Translations under genes and position numbers: made by a program | Notes under the pieces: generated by a model | Databases searched by the model: none | What the model saw: the letters and a program-made list of their open reading frames with translations, nothing else | What the model was told of the DNA's origin: nothing | Shown: piece after piece, positions 45,586-54,391 of the stretch | Numbering within the stretch: position 1 is the stretch's first letter | Layout: every line of letters begins with the position of its first letter | Origin: Fimbriiglobus ruber | Lineage (GTDB): Bacteria; Planctomycetota; Planctomycetia; Gemmatales; Gemmataceae | NCBI RefSeq assembly: GCF_002197845.1 | Contig: NZ_NIDE01000004.1 | Span: 868,001 to 932,000 of the forward strand | Length of the DNA stretch: 64,000 nucleotides | Direction: 5' to 3'

Positions 45586-46923
45586 TCACTTTACCGGCTT
45601 CGTGTATTCGCCTCGCATAAATCCACTCTCGGCCGGCGCCGCGTACCGGATATCCAGGTCTGGCGTTTCCAGCCGCTTCGACCCCTGGGCTCGTGACTCC
45701 AGGGCGTAATCGAGGATGCCGCCGGTGAGTTGCGTTCGCTCGATCGGGCAGTGAGGTTTGCCGGTCGCCAGGAACTTTTCGACGTGCGTGGTGAGGGCTT
45801 CGAGGAACGCGGCTCCGGGAGGCGGCGGGAGGTAAAACAGAGTCGAGACGGGCTTTGTTTGTCCGGCGATTCGGCCGGCGAACGCTTCGTCGGCTGTGTG
45901 TCCGTCGAGTTGGAGGACAGTCGCCCGGAAGCCGTCCCGATATTCGACGTGGAACGCGATCGGGCCGGGGACGAAGTGGCCCCACGCCGTCGGCCGCCGG
46001 AACCGCCGGCAGTTCGAGCGTACATCGCCCGCGTTCCTCGACGGGCTGCGACCGAGGGCGTGGTCGAGCAGTTCCCACGACCAGATCCCGTCGTCGGCTG
46101 CCTTCCAAACGGCGTCCCCTTGCAGGCACGTAACCGCTTTCACGCCTTGTTCCGAGGGTTTTCCGTCGCCGCCTCCGAACCGCCGCTCGACCATCGATTG
46201 CAGGGCTTCGAGCGCGTGGATGCCGTAAATTTCGAGTTCGCCGTGCGACGACAGCAAGGCGTCGGTCAGCTTCACCCCGAGCGGCAATTCGAGTTCCGGC
46301 CGCCGCCATGTCACCGGCAGGCTCGACCCGGCCATGAGCGGGAAGCCGAGTTTCTTCGAGGTCGCGACCATGTCGGCCGCTTTCGTCCGGTCGTAGCTGA
46401 GGTGTTTGTCGCAGAAGACTGGGACCGAACGCCCGGACTTCTCGAACACGGCCACGATCTGCCGAAAGAACTCGTTTCGCGGATAGAGCTTCTGACCCTT
46501 GTCGTTGTAAGGGTAGTCGCCGTGTTCGCAGATCAGGAGGACGCCGTCGACCGCGAGCCGGCCGGTGCCGAGCGTGAGGGCGTCTTCGATCGTGGGCGAG
46601 ACGCGGAAGCCGTGTTCCGTGGCCAGATCGCGGCTCAGGTCGCTCGCCTTCACCTGATCGACGTAGGCACTGGCGACGCCGAACTCCGGGAAGTGGTGGT
46701 CGTCGCCGACCATGTAGCCGTCGAGGAATCGGCCGGCGATGTGGTACGTGTGCGAAAGATACCACCAGACCGACGAGACGACGGCCACCTTCTTCGCGGC
46801 CGGCTTCGACCGCTTCGGCGGGCGAGAGCGGGGGTCGGTGGCGGCGGCGGCCGTGAGTTGTCGGCCAGCGGTTGTGGCAAGTGCAGCGGAAGCCAGAAAA
46901 GCGCGGCGGGTGTGTCGGGTCAT
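45586..46923 (-). CDS. Exported protein of unknown function with Tat-type signal
   Basis: A 445-residue protein. The signal TRHTRRAFLASAALATTAG has paired arginines and a short hydrophobic stretch, so Tat export is probable. The mature protein has VAVVSSVWWYLSHTYHIAGR, DGVLLICEHGDYPYNDKGQK and SGRSVPVFCDKHLSYDRTKA, with His/Asp/Cys-rich loops that suggest a metalloenzyme, but I do not recognise the family. ATG 46923 is the start; the frame remains open upstream as far as 47190 but there crosses the long inverted repeat. It is transcribed alone. Confidence 0.65.
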   Translation of the reverse strand: MTRHTRRAFLASAALATTAGRQLTAAAATDPRSRPPKRSKPAAKKVAVVSSVWWYLSHTYHIAGRFLDGYMVGDDHHFPEFGVASAYVDQVKASDLSRDLATEHGFRVSPTIEDALTLGTGRLAVDGVLLICEHGDYPYNDKGQKLYPRNEFFRQIVAVFEKSGRSVPVFCDKHLSYDRTKAADMVATSKKLGFPLMAGSSLPVTWRRPELELPLGVKLTDALLSSHGELEIYGIHALEALQSMVERRFGGGDGKPSEQGVKAVTCLQGDAVWKAADDGIWSWELLDHALGRSPSRNAGDVRSNCRRFRRPTAWGHFVPGPIAFHVEYRDGFRATVLQLDGHTADEAFAGRIAGQTKPVSTLFYLPPPPGAAFLEALTTHVEKFLATGKPHCPIERTQLTGGILDYALESRAQGSKRLETPDLDIRYAAPAESGFMRGEYTKPVK

Positions 46924-47030
46924 GGTCGTGGTGGGTGGGGTCGGGATGTCTGAGGAGGGACACCGAATGTACCCGAGCCGCACCCACATGCTCAACGAAC
47001 AAACCCGATTTCGGTTTTTTGTGTGGTGAT

Positions 47031-47318
47031 GTCTTGGGGCTCTGCCCCAAACCCCGCCGGAGGGGTTGGACCCCTCCGGACCTCCCCACTTGCTCCCGGT
47101 CAGTGAGTCGATCTCAAAGCCGATCGACTCACTGACCGCTCGCGGGACCGTTTTGGAACCGAGCGAAGAGTCGATGTCTTCCCGCCGCAATCAATCCAGG
47201 CCCCTGCGAGCGACCCGCGGAATGATCCGCTCTGGGATCATTCCGCGGGTCGGGAGCAAGTGGGGAGGTCCGGAGGGGTTCAACCCCTCCGGCGGGGTTT
47301 GGGGCAGAGCCCCAAGAC
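47031..47318. repeat. Large nested inverted-repeat element
   Basis: Two 68-base arms (47031-47098 and 47251-47318) are complementary except for one base (47069). Between them lie two further perfect hairpins: 17-bp arms with an eight-base loop (47097-47138, CGGTCAGTGAGTCGATC) and 18-bp arms with a six-base loop (47211-47252, CGACCCGCGGAATGATCC). Each long arm also folds alone (TTGGGGC/GCCCCAA and CCGGAGGGG/CCCCTCCGG). The whole looks like two REP-like units in inverted order with a structured centre. No protein is supported in it. Confidence 0.85.
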
Positions 47319-47357
47319 GGCCTCCCACCAGGACGCCCCGGAATCCCCGGGAATGCT

Positions 47358-47404
47358 AAAGCGTCGTGGGCCGCCGGGAATAACCCGGCGGCCCACGACG
47401 CTTT
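47358..47404 (-). terminator. Terminator hairpin of the DUF1501 gene
   Basis: A perfect 21-bp stem (starting AAAGCGTCGTGGGCC) with a five-base AATAA loop begins 25 bases after the DUF1501 stop on the minus strand. Stem ends in a T triplet on the minus strand. It is distinct from the large repeat nearby. Confidence 0.8.
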
Positions 47405-47428
47405 ATGACTCAAGACTCGCAGCCGGCT

Positions 47429-48709
47429 TTAGCCGACGAGAGCCTTGATCGCGTTGACCTTGTCGCCCGCGATCGCGGTCGGGCGGCCGAGGTTGTCGCG
47501 AATCTGGGTGGCCGGGTCGAGGCCGAGGCCGGCGTACAGGGTGGCGTAGAGGTCGCCGATCTTGACCGGGTTGTCCTTGACTTCGGTGCCGTCCGAGTTG
47601 GTCGTCCCGTAGGCGATCCCGCCCTTGATCGTGCCGCCGCCGACTACCACCGACCAGGCGCGGGGGAAGTGGTCCCGGCCGCCGTTCTGGTTGATCCGCG
47701 GGGTCCGGCCGAACTCACCCATCCACACGATCACGGTGTCCTTGAGCCGGCCCGATTGGGCGAGGTCTTCGGTCAGCGAAGCCATGCCCTTGTCCAGGTT
47801 CGGCAGCGCCCGGGTGGCCAGGGCGTTGAAGATCCCGTTGTGCATGTCCCAGCCGCCGAGGGAGACCTCGACGCAGGCGACGCCCTGCTCGACCAGCTTG
47901 CGAGCCAGGAGGCAGCCGCGGCCGAAGCCGTCGTTGCCGTACCGTTGCAGGTCGGCGGTGTCCTTGGCGCTGTTGAACTGGAAGACTTCCTTGCGGCTGG
48001 AGGTCACCAGTTGCAGGGCCTTGCCGTACACGTCTTTGTGGGCCTGGGCGGCGTCCGCGGAGACGTTGGTCTTGAACCCACCTTCGAGCGTGTCGAACAG
48101 CACCTTGCGGCGTTCCATCCGGCTCGCGACGTCTTGCGGCGGCTGGACGTTTTCCGGCGGCTGGCCGGGGTTCTGAACGACGAACGAGGCGTACTTCATC
48201 CCGAGGAAGCCGGGGCCGGTCCGCCCACCGCCGACCGAGATGAACGAGGGCAGGTCCATGTTCTTCATCGCTTCAACGTCTTGAGCGTACTGGTAGCTCA
48301 GGACGGAGCCGATGTGCGGGAACTCGGACAGCGGGTTCGGCACCCGGCCGGTGTTCATCAGGAACGTGCCCCGCGCGTGGTCGCCTTCGGAGGTGGTCAG
48401 CGAACGGACGATCGACAGGTTCTTGAACTGCTTGGCGACCTTCGGCAGGTGCTCGGTGATTTGCACGCCGCTGGCGGCCGTGCTGACCGGCTTGTGTTCG
48501 CCGCCGTTCGGGCTACCCGGCTTCATGTCCCACAGGTCGATCGTGGTCGGGCCGCCACCCATCCACAGGATGATGAGGCTCTTGTTCTTCTTCTTGAGTT
48601 CGGCGGCTTGGGCGTGGATGCCGGACAGGAACGTCAGCCCCGGACCGGCCACCGCGGCGGCCCCGGCGACGTGCTTCATGAAGTGCCGGCGGTCGGTGAT
48701 CCCGAACAT
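47429..48709 (-). CDS. DUF1501 protein with Tat-like signal
   Basis: A 426-residue planctomycete-type DUF1501 protein. The signal has RRHFMKHVAGAAAVAGPGL, so export by Tat is probable. Key family segments are LIILWMGGGPTTIDLWDMK, then GDHARGTFLMNTGRVPNPLS and VIVWMGEFGRTPRINQNGGR with DHFPRAWSVVVGG. These match the alkaline phosphatase/sulfatase-like fold proposed for the family, with metal ligands in the WMGGGP and DH segments. In most planctomycetes such genes pair with a DUF1549/DUF1553 cytochrome-like gene; none is here, so this copy is orphan. Divergent from the MoxR gene. Confidence 0.9.
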   Translation of the reverse strand: MFGITDRRHFMKHVAGAAAVAGPGLTFLSGIHAQAAELKKKNKSLIILWMGGGPTTIDLWDMKPGSPNGGEHKPVSTAASGVQITEHLPKVAKQFKNLSIVRSLTTSEGDHARGTFLMNTGRVPNPLSEFPHIGSVLSYQYAQDVEAMKNMDLPSFISVGGGRTGPGFLGMKYASFVVQNPGQPPENVQPPQDVASRMERRKVLFDTLEGGFKTNVSADAAQAHKDVYGKALQLVTSSRKEVFQFNSAKDTADLQRYGNDGFGRGCLLARKLVEQGVACVEVSLGGWDMHNGIFNALATRALPNLDKGMASLTEDLAQSGRLKDTVIVWMGEFGRTPRINQNGGRDHFPRAWSVVVGGGTIKGGIAYGTTNSDGTEVKDNPVKIGDLYATLYAGLGLDPATQIRDNLGRPTAIAGDKVNAIKALVG

Positions 48710-48975
48710 GAGCGACCTCTCGTAACGCCGGCCTGGCCGGCAAAGGGTGTGAAAGCAATACCAGTGATCGAGGCGTCGGGACCGGCGAATGTCACCGTGG
48801 CCGACGGGATTGGCATTCTACTTCATCTGACGTTCCCCCTGCCAGCGAGTTCCCTAATCACGTTCAAAAACTCGACCGGCGGTCCCTTTCCGACTGATTG
48901 TTCGGCGAGAACTCGGCAGTAGAATGCGAGAAATCGATGCGGCGTTTCCCGCTCCCGTCCCAAGGCCAGTCCTCA

Positions 48976-49989
48976 ATGCCGCCAACCGCCGCACCTTCCG
49001 ACGCCCAAATCGTCCGTGAATTGCAGGCGGTTTACGGGCGATACGCGGAGCAAACCGGCAAAGTCATTGTAGGGCACAAGTTACTTGTTGAACATCTCTT
49101 TGCGTCGATTCTGTGCCGCGGGCACTGCCTGTTGACCGGCGTGCCCGGGGTCGCCAAAATGAGTTGTGTTTCATCCGTGGCGCAAATCTTGCAGTTATCG
49201 TATCGCAGAATTACTTTTACTCCGGATCTTTCCTCAGCTGACATCATCGGCTCGGAATCGCCTCAAGAAGACCCGGAAACTGGCCGTCCGCGTTCGGTTT
49301 TCTCTCCGGGACCGGTTTTCGCTAACCTGCTCATGGTCGAGGAAATCGATCAAGCGCCTCCGAAAACGCGGATCGCCCTGCTCGATGCAATGCAAACCGG
49401 CAGTGTGACCGTGGGCGGTCAGACGTATCGTCTTCCCGAGCCGTTCCACGTCGTCGCGACACTCAACCCGAACAATCCTAACGACGCCTATCCTTTCACA
49501 AACGCGCAGCTTGACCAGTTTCTCTTCCACCTCCGTTTGAATTACCCCTCGCGGGCGGATGAGATTCAGATCATGAAGGCGTCCGGCAGCACCCGGGCCG
49601 AGTTGACCCACGTGGCCGACGCCCGACAGATCGCCGCGTTTCAGCAAGTGGTCCGGCGGATGCTCGTCGGCGATCACGTGTTCGCGTACGTGGCGGATTT
49701 GGTGCGGGCGAGTCGGCCGAAAGAAGCGGGCGCGGCCAAATGGGTCAACGATTGGGTAAACTGGGGCGCGGGACCGCGGGCGAGCCAGTCCCTGATCCTG
49801 TCGGCCAAAACCTGGGCCGCGATGGCCGGCCGCGTCCACGTCACCACCGACGATATCCGCGCGTCAGTCCTCTCGGTACTGCGACACCGGATCAAGCCCA
49901 CCCCCCGCGCCGAGGCCGACGGGCTCACGCCGGACGCGATCATCAAGAAGCTGATCGACAGCGTCCCAGTTCCAACGAAACGGGCATGA
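48976..49989 (+). CDS. MoxR-type AAA ATPase with altered P-loop
   Basis: A 337-residue MoxR-family ATPase, a likely chaperone for assembly or activation of other proteins. It has FEHVIVGH-like KVIVGHKLLVEHLF, the P-loop GVPGVAKMSC (55-64), FTPDLSSADIIGSE, the Walker B-like LLMVEEIDQAPPKT and sensor 1 VVATLNPNN. Two canonical positions differ: the P-loop threonine after lysine is methionine, and the first Walker B aspartate is glutamate. Usual partners (DUF58, VWA) are absent. ATG 48976 begins the family sequence; an earlier ATG at 48937 is possible. The gene ends at a perfect inverted repeat. Confidence 0.85.
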   Translation: MPPTAAPSDAQIVRELQAVYGRYAEQTGKVIVGHKLLVEHLFASILCRGHCLLTGVPGVAKMSCVSSVAQILQLSYRRITFTPDLSSADIIGSESPQEDPETGRPRSVFSPGPVFANLLMVEEIDQAPPKTRIALLDAMQTGSVTVGGQTYRLPEPFHVVATLNPNNPNDAYPFTNAQLDQFLFHLRLNYPSRADEIQIMKASGSTRAELTHVADARQIAAFQQVVRRMLVGDHVFAYVADLVRASRPKEAGAAKWVNDWVNWGAGPRASQSLILSAKTWAAMAGRVHVTTDDIRASVLSVLRHRIKPTPRAEADGLTPDAIIKKLIDSVPVPTKRA

Positions 49990-50108
49990 TTTTTTCGCCG
50001 CAGATGCACGCAGATGAACGCGGATCAGAACAGAGATAGGAAAACAACACTCTGGTCTGATCTCTGTTCTGATCCGCGTTCATCTGCGTGCATCTGCGGC
50101 GAAAAAAT
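49989..50108. terminator. Perfect 49-bp inverted repeat between convergent genes
   Basis: The arms (49989-50037 and 50060-50108) are exact complements, with a 22-base loop. The left arm begins on the last base of the moxR stop codon, and the right arm ends one base before the stop of the PQQ gene. Each arm begins with six T or ends with six A in the correct sense, so the structure would end transcription from both sides. The arms contain CGCAGATG repeats (CGCAGATGCACGCAGATGAA). Confidence 0.85.
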
Positions 50109-50109
50109 C

Positions 50110-51501
50110 TTACTTCGCCAAGTCGACGCGGATGAGCTTTTCGTCGTTCCGGGCGAAGACGGATTTGTCCGCGAAGGCCGGGTTCGTCCAGACCACGGGG
50201 CGGCCGGCGAGTTTGTTCGTGGGCTTCAGGATTTGGGCGCGATCGATCTCCTCGTACCCCTGCGGGGTGAGCTTGGCGATGATGAGTACGCCCTGCTCGT
50301 TGAAGAGGATGGTGCGGTCGCCGAACTCGGTCAGGAAGGCGTTCGACCACCGTTCCTGCCACGGATTCGCCTCGGACGGCGTCTCTTGCTCACTGACTCG
50401 CTCCGGCGTGAGCGGCCCGCGGGTCGCCTTCATCGACATCCAGATCCGTTCGCCGGTGGCGACCTTCAAGCAGCGCAGTTCGCCGTAGCTGCAGACGCCG
50501 TAAACGTAGCCGTCCTTGATGATCGGCGTCGGCATGATCGCGCTGAGGTCGGTCGTCTGGTTCGGCTTCTCGCCCTTCGCCTTGCTCTTCCACACGATCG
50601 AGGCGGAATCGGCCGAGACCTTGAGGAGCAGTGAGCCGTTGTAAAACGTGGTCAGGAACAACTCGTCGGTGCCCACCTGCCGCGGGGTCGGGGCGTTGAG
50701 GGCGAACTTGACCTCGAACGGCACGTCCCACAACTTCTTGCCGGTCTCCGGATCGAGAGCGATGACGGCCTTCGGGTGCCACACAATGAGTTGCCGCTTG
50801 CCACCGAACGTGTAAATGACCGGCTGATCGTAGCCGAAGTCGCCGGACTCGAAACTGAGCGCCCGCCACTTCTCCGCACCGGTTTTCTTGTCCAGGGCCA
50901 TCACCAATCGGCCCTCGCTGCCGCCGACGATGCAAATGAGCTTGTCGCCGTCGACCAGCGGGTGGGAGGAGAAGCCCCAGAGAGGGACTTTCGCGCCGAA
51001 GTCTTTGATGAAGTTCTTGGACCAGACGACTTTGCCATCGGCCGCGTTCAGGCAGAACAGGTCGCCCATCGCCCCGAGCGTGTAGAGCCGGTCGCCGTCC
51101 ACGCTCGGCGTGCAGCGCGGGCCGGCCGAATAACTGATGCGGTACGAAGTGGGGTAACTGTGAACCCACTTCTGCGAGCCGGTCTCCTCGTCGAAGCACA
51201 GAACCCGCTCGGCCCCGGCAACGGCGGTACTCTGGTCGAAGGCGTTTTTGGGCGTCGCCGCGCCAGCGTCGAGGATGCGGTCCGTGAGGTAGACGCTTCC
51301 GTTCGCGACGGCCGGGCCGGAGTACCCTTGCCCGACTTTGGCCTCCCACCGGACCTTCGGCCCGCCGGCCGGAAACTTGTCAAGGATGCCGGTTTCCTTC
51401 CACGTGCCGTCCCGATCCCGCCCGAGCCACTGGGGCCAGTCGTCGGCGCGAGTCGTCGGTGCCAGGAACAAGAGTGACAGGGCCACGATTCGTAAACGCA
51501 T
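50110..51501 (-). CDS. Secreted PQQ-like beta-propeller protein
   Basis: A 463-residue exported protein with a signal peptide (MRLRIVALSLLFLAPTTRAD). It contains PQQ/WD-type blades with the W-x-x tryptophan-docking pattern: DDWPQWLGRDRDGTW, LCFDEETGSQKWVHS, CLNAADGKVVWSKNF, ALDKKTGAEKWRAL, ALDPETGKKLWDVP and CLKVATGERIWMS. Planctomycetes have many such PQQ-like-repeat proteins without dehydrogenase cysteine rings; a role in carbohydrate or scaffold binding is likely, but none can be assigned. It faces moxR, and the two are separated only by the long inverted repeat. Confidence 0.9.
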   Translation of the reverse strand: MRLRIVALSLLFLAPTTRADDWPQWLGRDRDGTWKETGILDKFPAGGPKVRWEAKVGQGYSGPAVANGSVYLTDRILDAGAATPKNAFDQSTAVAGAERVLCFDEETGSQKWVHSYPTSYRISYSAGPRCTPSVDGDRLYTLGAMGDLFCLNAADGKVVWSKNFIKDFGAKVPLWGFSSHPLVDGDKLICIVGGSEGRLVMALDKKTGAEKWRALSFESGDFGYDQPVIYTFGGKRQLIVWHPKAVIALDPETGKKLWDVPFEVKFALNAPTPRQVGTDELFLTTFYNGSLLLKVSADSASIVWKSKAKGEKPNQTTDLSAIMPTPIIKDGYVYGVCSYGELRCLKVATGERIWMSMKATRGPLTPERVSEQETPSEANPWQERWSNAFLTEFGDRTILFNEQGVLIIAKLTPQGYEEIDRAQILKPTNKLAGRPVVWTNPAFADKSVFARNDEKLIRVDLAK

Positions 51502-51719
51502 GGTCGTCCTTACCTCAGTTTGTGGGCGAAGTCATGGCCCGGCACAAGACGCCTACCGTACCACAACAGGCACCAGAAACCGGACGAGATTTCCGGCCCC
51601 GTTTGTCCCGTTGCTGCCGGTACGGGATACTCTTACAGTGATAACTTGCGGGGTCCGCGAGTTGTACCCGCGTTTGACCAGAACCTTACAAGCCGGCCCC
51701 TGTCCGACCACGGTGACGC

Positions 51720-53165
51720 ATGTTCGAAGGGATTACCCGCGGGCTGAGTGACGCGCTGAAGAAGCTTCGGGGCCGCGGGCGGTTGACCGCCGACAACATC
51801 CGCGAAGGTCTCCGCGAGGTCCGCCGGGCGTTACTCGAAGCCGACGTTAACTTTACCGTCGTCAACGACTTCATCGGCAAGGTCGAAACTAAGGCGGTCG
51901 GGCAGGACGTACTCGCGCGGATCGACCCGTCCGAACAGATCATCAAGATCGTTTACGACGAACTCGTCGCCCTGATGGGTCCGGTCGACCACAAGATCCC
52001 GCAGCGGGGAGACCGGCCGGTCGTTCTGATGTTGTGCGGCCTCCAGGGGTCCGGGAAAACGACCACGTCCGCCAAGCTCGCGGTCACGCTCAAGGCGGCC
52101 GGGCGGAAGCCGATGCTCGTCGCGGCTGACTTACAGCGACCCGGGGCCGTCGAGCAGCTGCAAACGCTCGGCACCCAGATCGGCGTCCCCGTCTATTCCG
52201 AGCGGACGAACCCGGTCGAGACCTGCAAGAACGGGGTGGCCGAGGCGAAGAAGACGCTCTGCGACGTGGTCATCCTCGACACCGCCGGCCGGTTGCAGAT
52301 TGACGACGCCCTGATGAACGAGCTGAAGCAGATCGACCGGCTGGTCAAACCAGATCAGGTGCTGCTCGTCGTGGATGCGATGATCGGGCAGGAGGCGGCC
52401 AACGTCGCCAAGGCATTCAACGACGCCCTTGAGTTGAACGGCTGCATCCTCACGAAGCTCGACGGCGACGCCCGCGGCGGGGCAGCCCTCTCGATCAAAG
52501 GTGTCACGGGCGTTCAGATCAAGTTCATCGGGACAGGCGAGAAGGTCGACAAACTGGACGAGTTCGTGCCCGAGCGGATGGCCGGCCGGATCATGGGCCA
52601 GGGCGACCTGATGGGCATCGTCGGGAAGATCGCCGAGATTCAGAAGGACATCTCCCAGGAAGAAATCCAGAAACAACAAGAGAAAATTGAAAAGGGCACG
52701 TTCACCCTCGACGACTTCCGCAAGCAGTTCGAGCAGATCGCCAAGATGGGGATGAAGGATCTCATCGGGGCAATGCCAGGCATGTCCGAAATGATCCCCG
52801 CCGGGGAAGACCCGGAAGTGGCACTCAAGCGTGTCCAGGGCATGATCGACTCGATGACCAAGAAAGAGCGCAAAGACCCGGACATCATCGACAACAGCCG
52901 GCGGCGGCGGATCGCGGCCGGGTCGGGGGTGGAACCGGCCGAAATCAAACAGTTCGTCCACCAGTTCGATCAAGTCCGCGCGATCATGAAACAGATGGCC
53001 AGCATGTCGATGTGGCAGCGGCTGAAGATGGTGAGTGGTCTTGGCAAGATGGGCGCGTTCATGCCCGGCGGGATGCAGGGCATCAAAACCAAGGGCGACA
53101 CCGGGAAGCGCAAAACTGCCAAGGATCGCGCGGAAGAGCGAAAGAAGAAGAAGAAACGCAAGTAA
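51720..53165 (+). CDS. ffh: Signal recognition particle protein Ffh
   Basis: The 481-residue GTPase of the signal recognition particle, which binds signal peptides and SRP RNA and targets ribosomes to the membrane. The N domain (GLSDALKKLRGRGRLTADNI) is followed by the G domain with GLQGSGKTTTSAKLA (G1), DTAGRLQIDD (G3) and TKLDGDARGG (G4), and by the M domain (GDLMGIVGKIAEIQKDISQE, ... SRRRRIAAGSG) with its RNA- and signal-binding methionine-rich helices (MGMKDLIGAMPGMSEMI). The C-terminus is lysine-rich. Standard length; ATG 51720. Confidence 0.97.
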   Translation: MFEGITRGLSDALKKLRGRGRLTADNIREGLREVRRALLEADVNFTVVNDFIGKVETKAVGQDVLARIDPSEQIIKIVYDELVALMGPVDHKIPQRGDRPVVLMLCGLQGSGKTTTSAKLAVTLKAAGRKPMLVAADLQRPGAVEQLQTLGTQIGVPVYSERTNPVETCKNGVAEAKKTLCDVVILDTAGRLQIDDALMNELKQIDRLVKPDQVLLVVDAMIGQEAANVAKAFNDALELNGCILTKLDGDARGGAALSIKGVTGVQIKFIGTGEKVDKLDEFVPERMAGRIMGQGDLMGIVGKIAEIQKDISQEEIQKQQEKIEKGTFTLDDFRKQFEQIAKMGMKDLIGAMPGMSEMIPAGEDPEVALKRVQGMIDSMTKKERKDPDIIDNSRRRRIAAGSGVEPAEIKQFVHQFDQVRAIMKQMASMSMWQRLKMVSGLGKMGAFMPGGMQGIKTKGDTGKRKTAKDRAEERKKKKKRK

Positions 53166-53321
53166 GGCGTTCGGCCTGGGGCGCGGGTCACGTCAGAGAA
53201 GACAGATCGTGCGCCTCACGACGTAGACACGCGGGACTGCGGCGAAGCCATTCGTACCGCAGCCACAGAGACAAGCAACTTCTTCTACCGACCAGATTTA
53301 CTTCCAGCCTCGCCCGGTGAC

Positions 53322-54073
53322 TTACGTCGCGACCCGGAGCTGGACTGTGCCGATTTGAATGACATCCCCCGCCTTGATAACACACTTCTGGCCCGGGTGT
53401 ACGCGGGTCCGGTTAACGAACGTCCCGTTCAGGCTATTAAGATCTTCGAGGACCATCTCGTTGTTGCGAAACGTGATGACCGCGTGCCGGCGGGAAACCC
53501 AGATCTGCTCGATCGCTTCTTGCCCCTCGAGATCAATGTCGACCGGGCGATCAACGCTCCGCCCGATGTAGTTCTCGCCTTCCAAAATCGGATAGGGCCG
53601 GGCCGTCAGTCGTTCGCCGCGGACGACGACTAACTTCGGTTGGAGCGGGGGCGGAACCAGTGGGGGAGTAATCGGGCCACCGAGAGCCTGATTCGGCGTC
53701 CGCAAAAGATCGTCGCGTGACGGCTTCGTGACGGTCACCGGTTCCGCGGCGATGCGGTCGGGCATTGTTCGGGCCGAATCGATCAGATTGTCCTTCTCGG
53801 ACCGGGAAAGAACGCGAGTGAGAGCCGAAGCCTCACTCGGGATCGGGACGGCCAAATCGTCGACCGAATCCGAAACGATCGGCTCGATCATCGGCGCCGG
53901 CAGCACGGCGGACGGGGGAGGCGTTTCTAAATTGTTGGCGAGATATGCGGCATTCACGGCTTCACCAACGTCCGCAAAGGCATCGTCCACGTTCGCCGCC
54001 GGCAATCGTTTCCCGCAACGAAGGCAGGTGTCCCCTGGGCACTGGGGAACGAACAGATCGGGCACACGATCAT
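53322..54073 (-). CDS. FHA-domain protein with N-terminal zinc ribbon (probable one-base frameshift)
   Basis: A forkhead-associated protein that binds phosphothreonine. The C-terminal FHA domain (about residues 160-250) has NYIGRSVDR, VSRRHAVIT and LNSLNGTFVN, the conserved Gly-Arg, Ser-Arg-x-His and Asn-Gly-Thr residues. The N-terminus is best read from ATG 54073, where MIVCPICSFPSAQG gives the first C-x2-C; the second pair (TCLRCGKRLP) is in the frame of the FHA domain. One C more in the run at 54032-54035 would fuse them into a proper zinc ribbon, so the given span is not a multiple of three. In the motor frame alone, a GTG at 54083 would be needed. Confidence 0.8.
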
Positions 54074-54083
54074 GGTGGTACAC

Positions 54084-54391
54084 CCACGTGAGGCAGTATC
54101 GCGCCGGGCATAATCTTCCGCGCGGCGTATACCATCACGAAACTAATATAGTTCGTGTTCGACCCCCTGCGGGAAGATACACCAAAGATTTGCCGCGCGA
54201 TGGGATCGTTGTCTGTCTGGGGAGCCGACATCAGCTGGGCGCACCCCAATCAATTCACAACCGGGATTGCCGATGTGCTCGTGGGATGTCGTGAACGGCA
54301 CGGCTGACGGCGATCGTCTCCCCTGTCCGCGCCGCAGTGCCACTCGTACAAGGGGTAATGGAAACCTTCTCCTTGGGAATGGAACTCGCAC
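54084..54391. other. Intergenic region between the FHA and aldo/keto reductase genes
   Basis: About 310 bases between divergent genes, with lower GC between 54120 and 54270. It should hold both promoters. I see no RNA, repeat or supported small gene. Confidence 0.5.

Noticed and set aside
46924-47190. N-terminal extension of the Tat-signal protein into the repeat element
   Set aside because: The extra codons merely translate the long inverted repeat; the Tat signal begins at 46923.
53166-53321. Possible SRP RNA gene after ffh
   Set aside because: The conserved GGAAGCAGCC-type apical loop of SRP RNA is not seen there.
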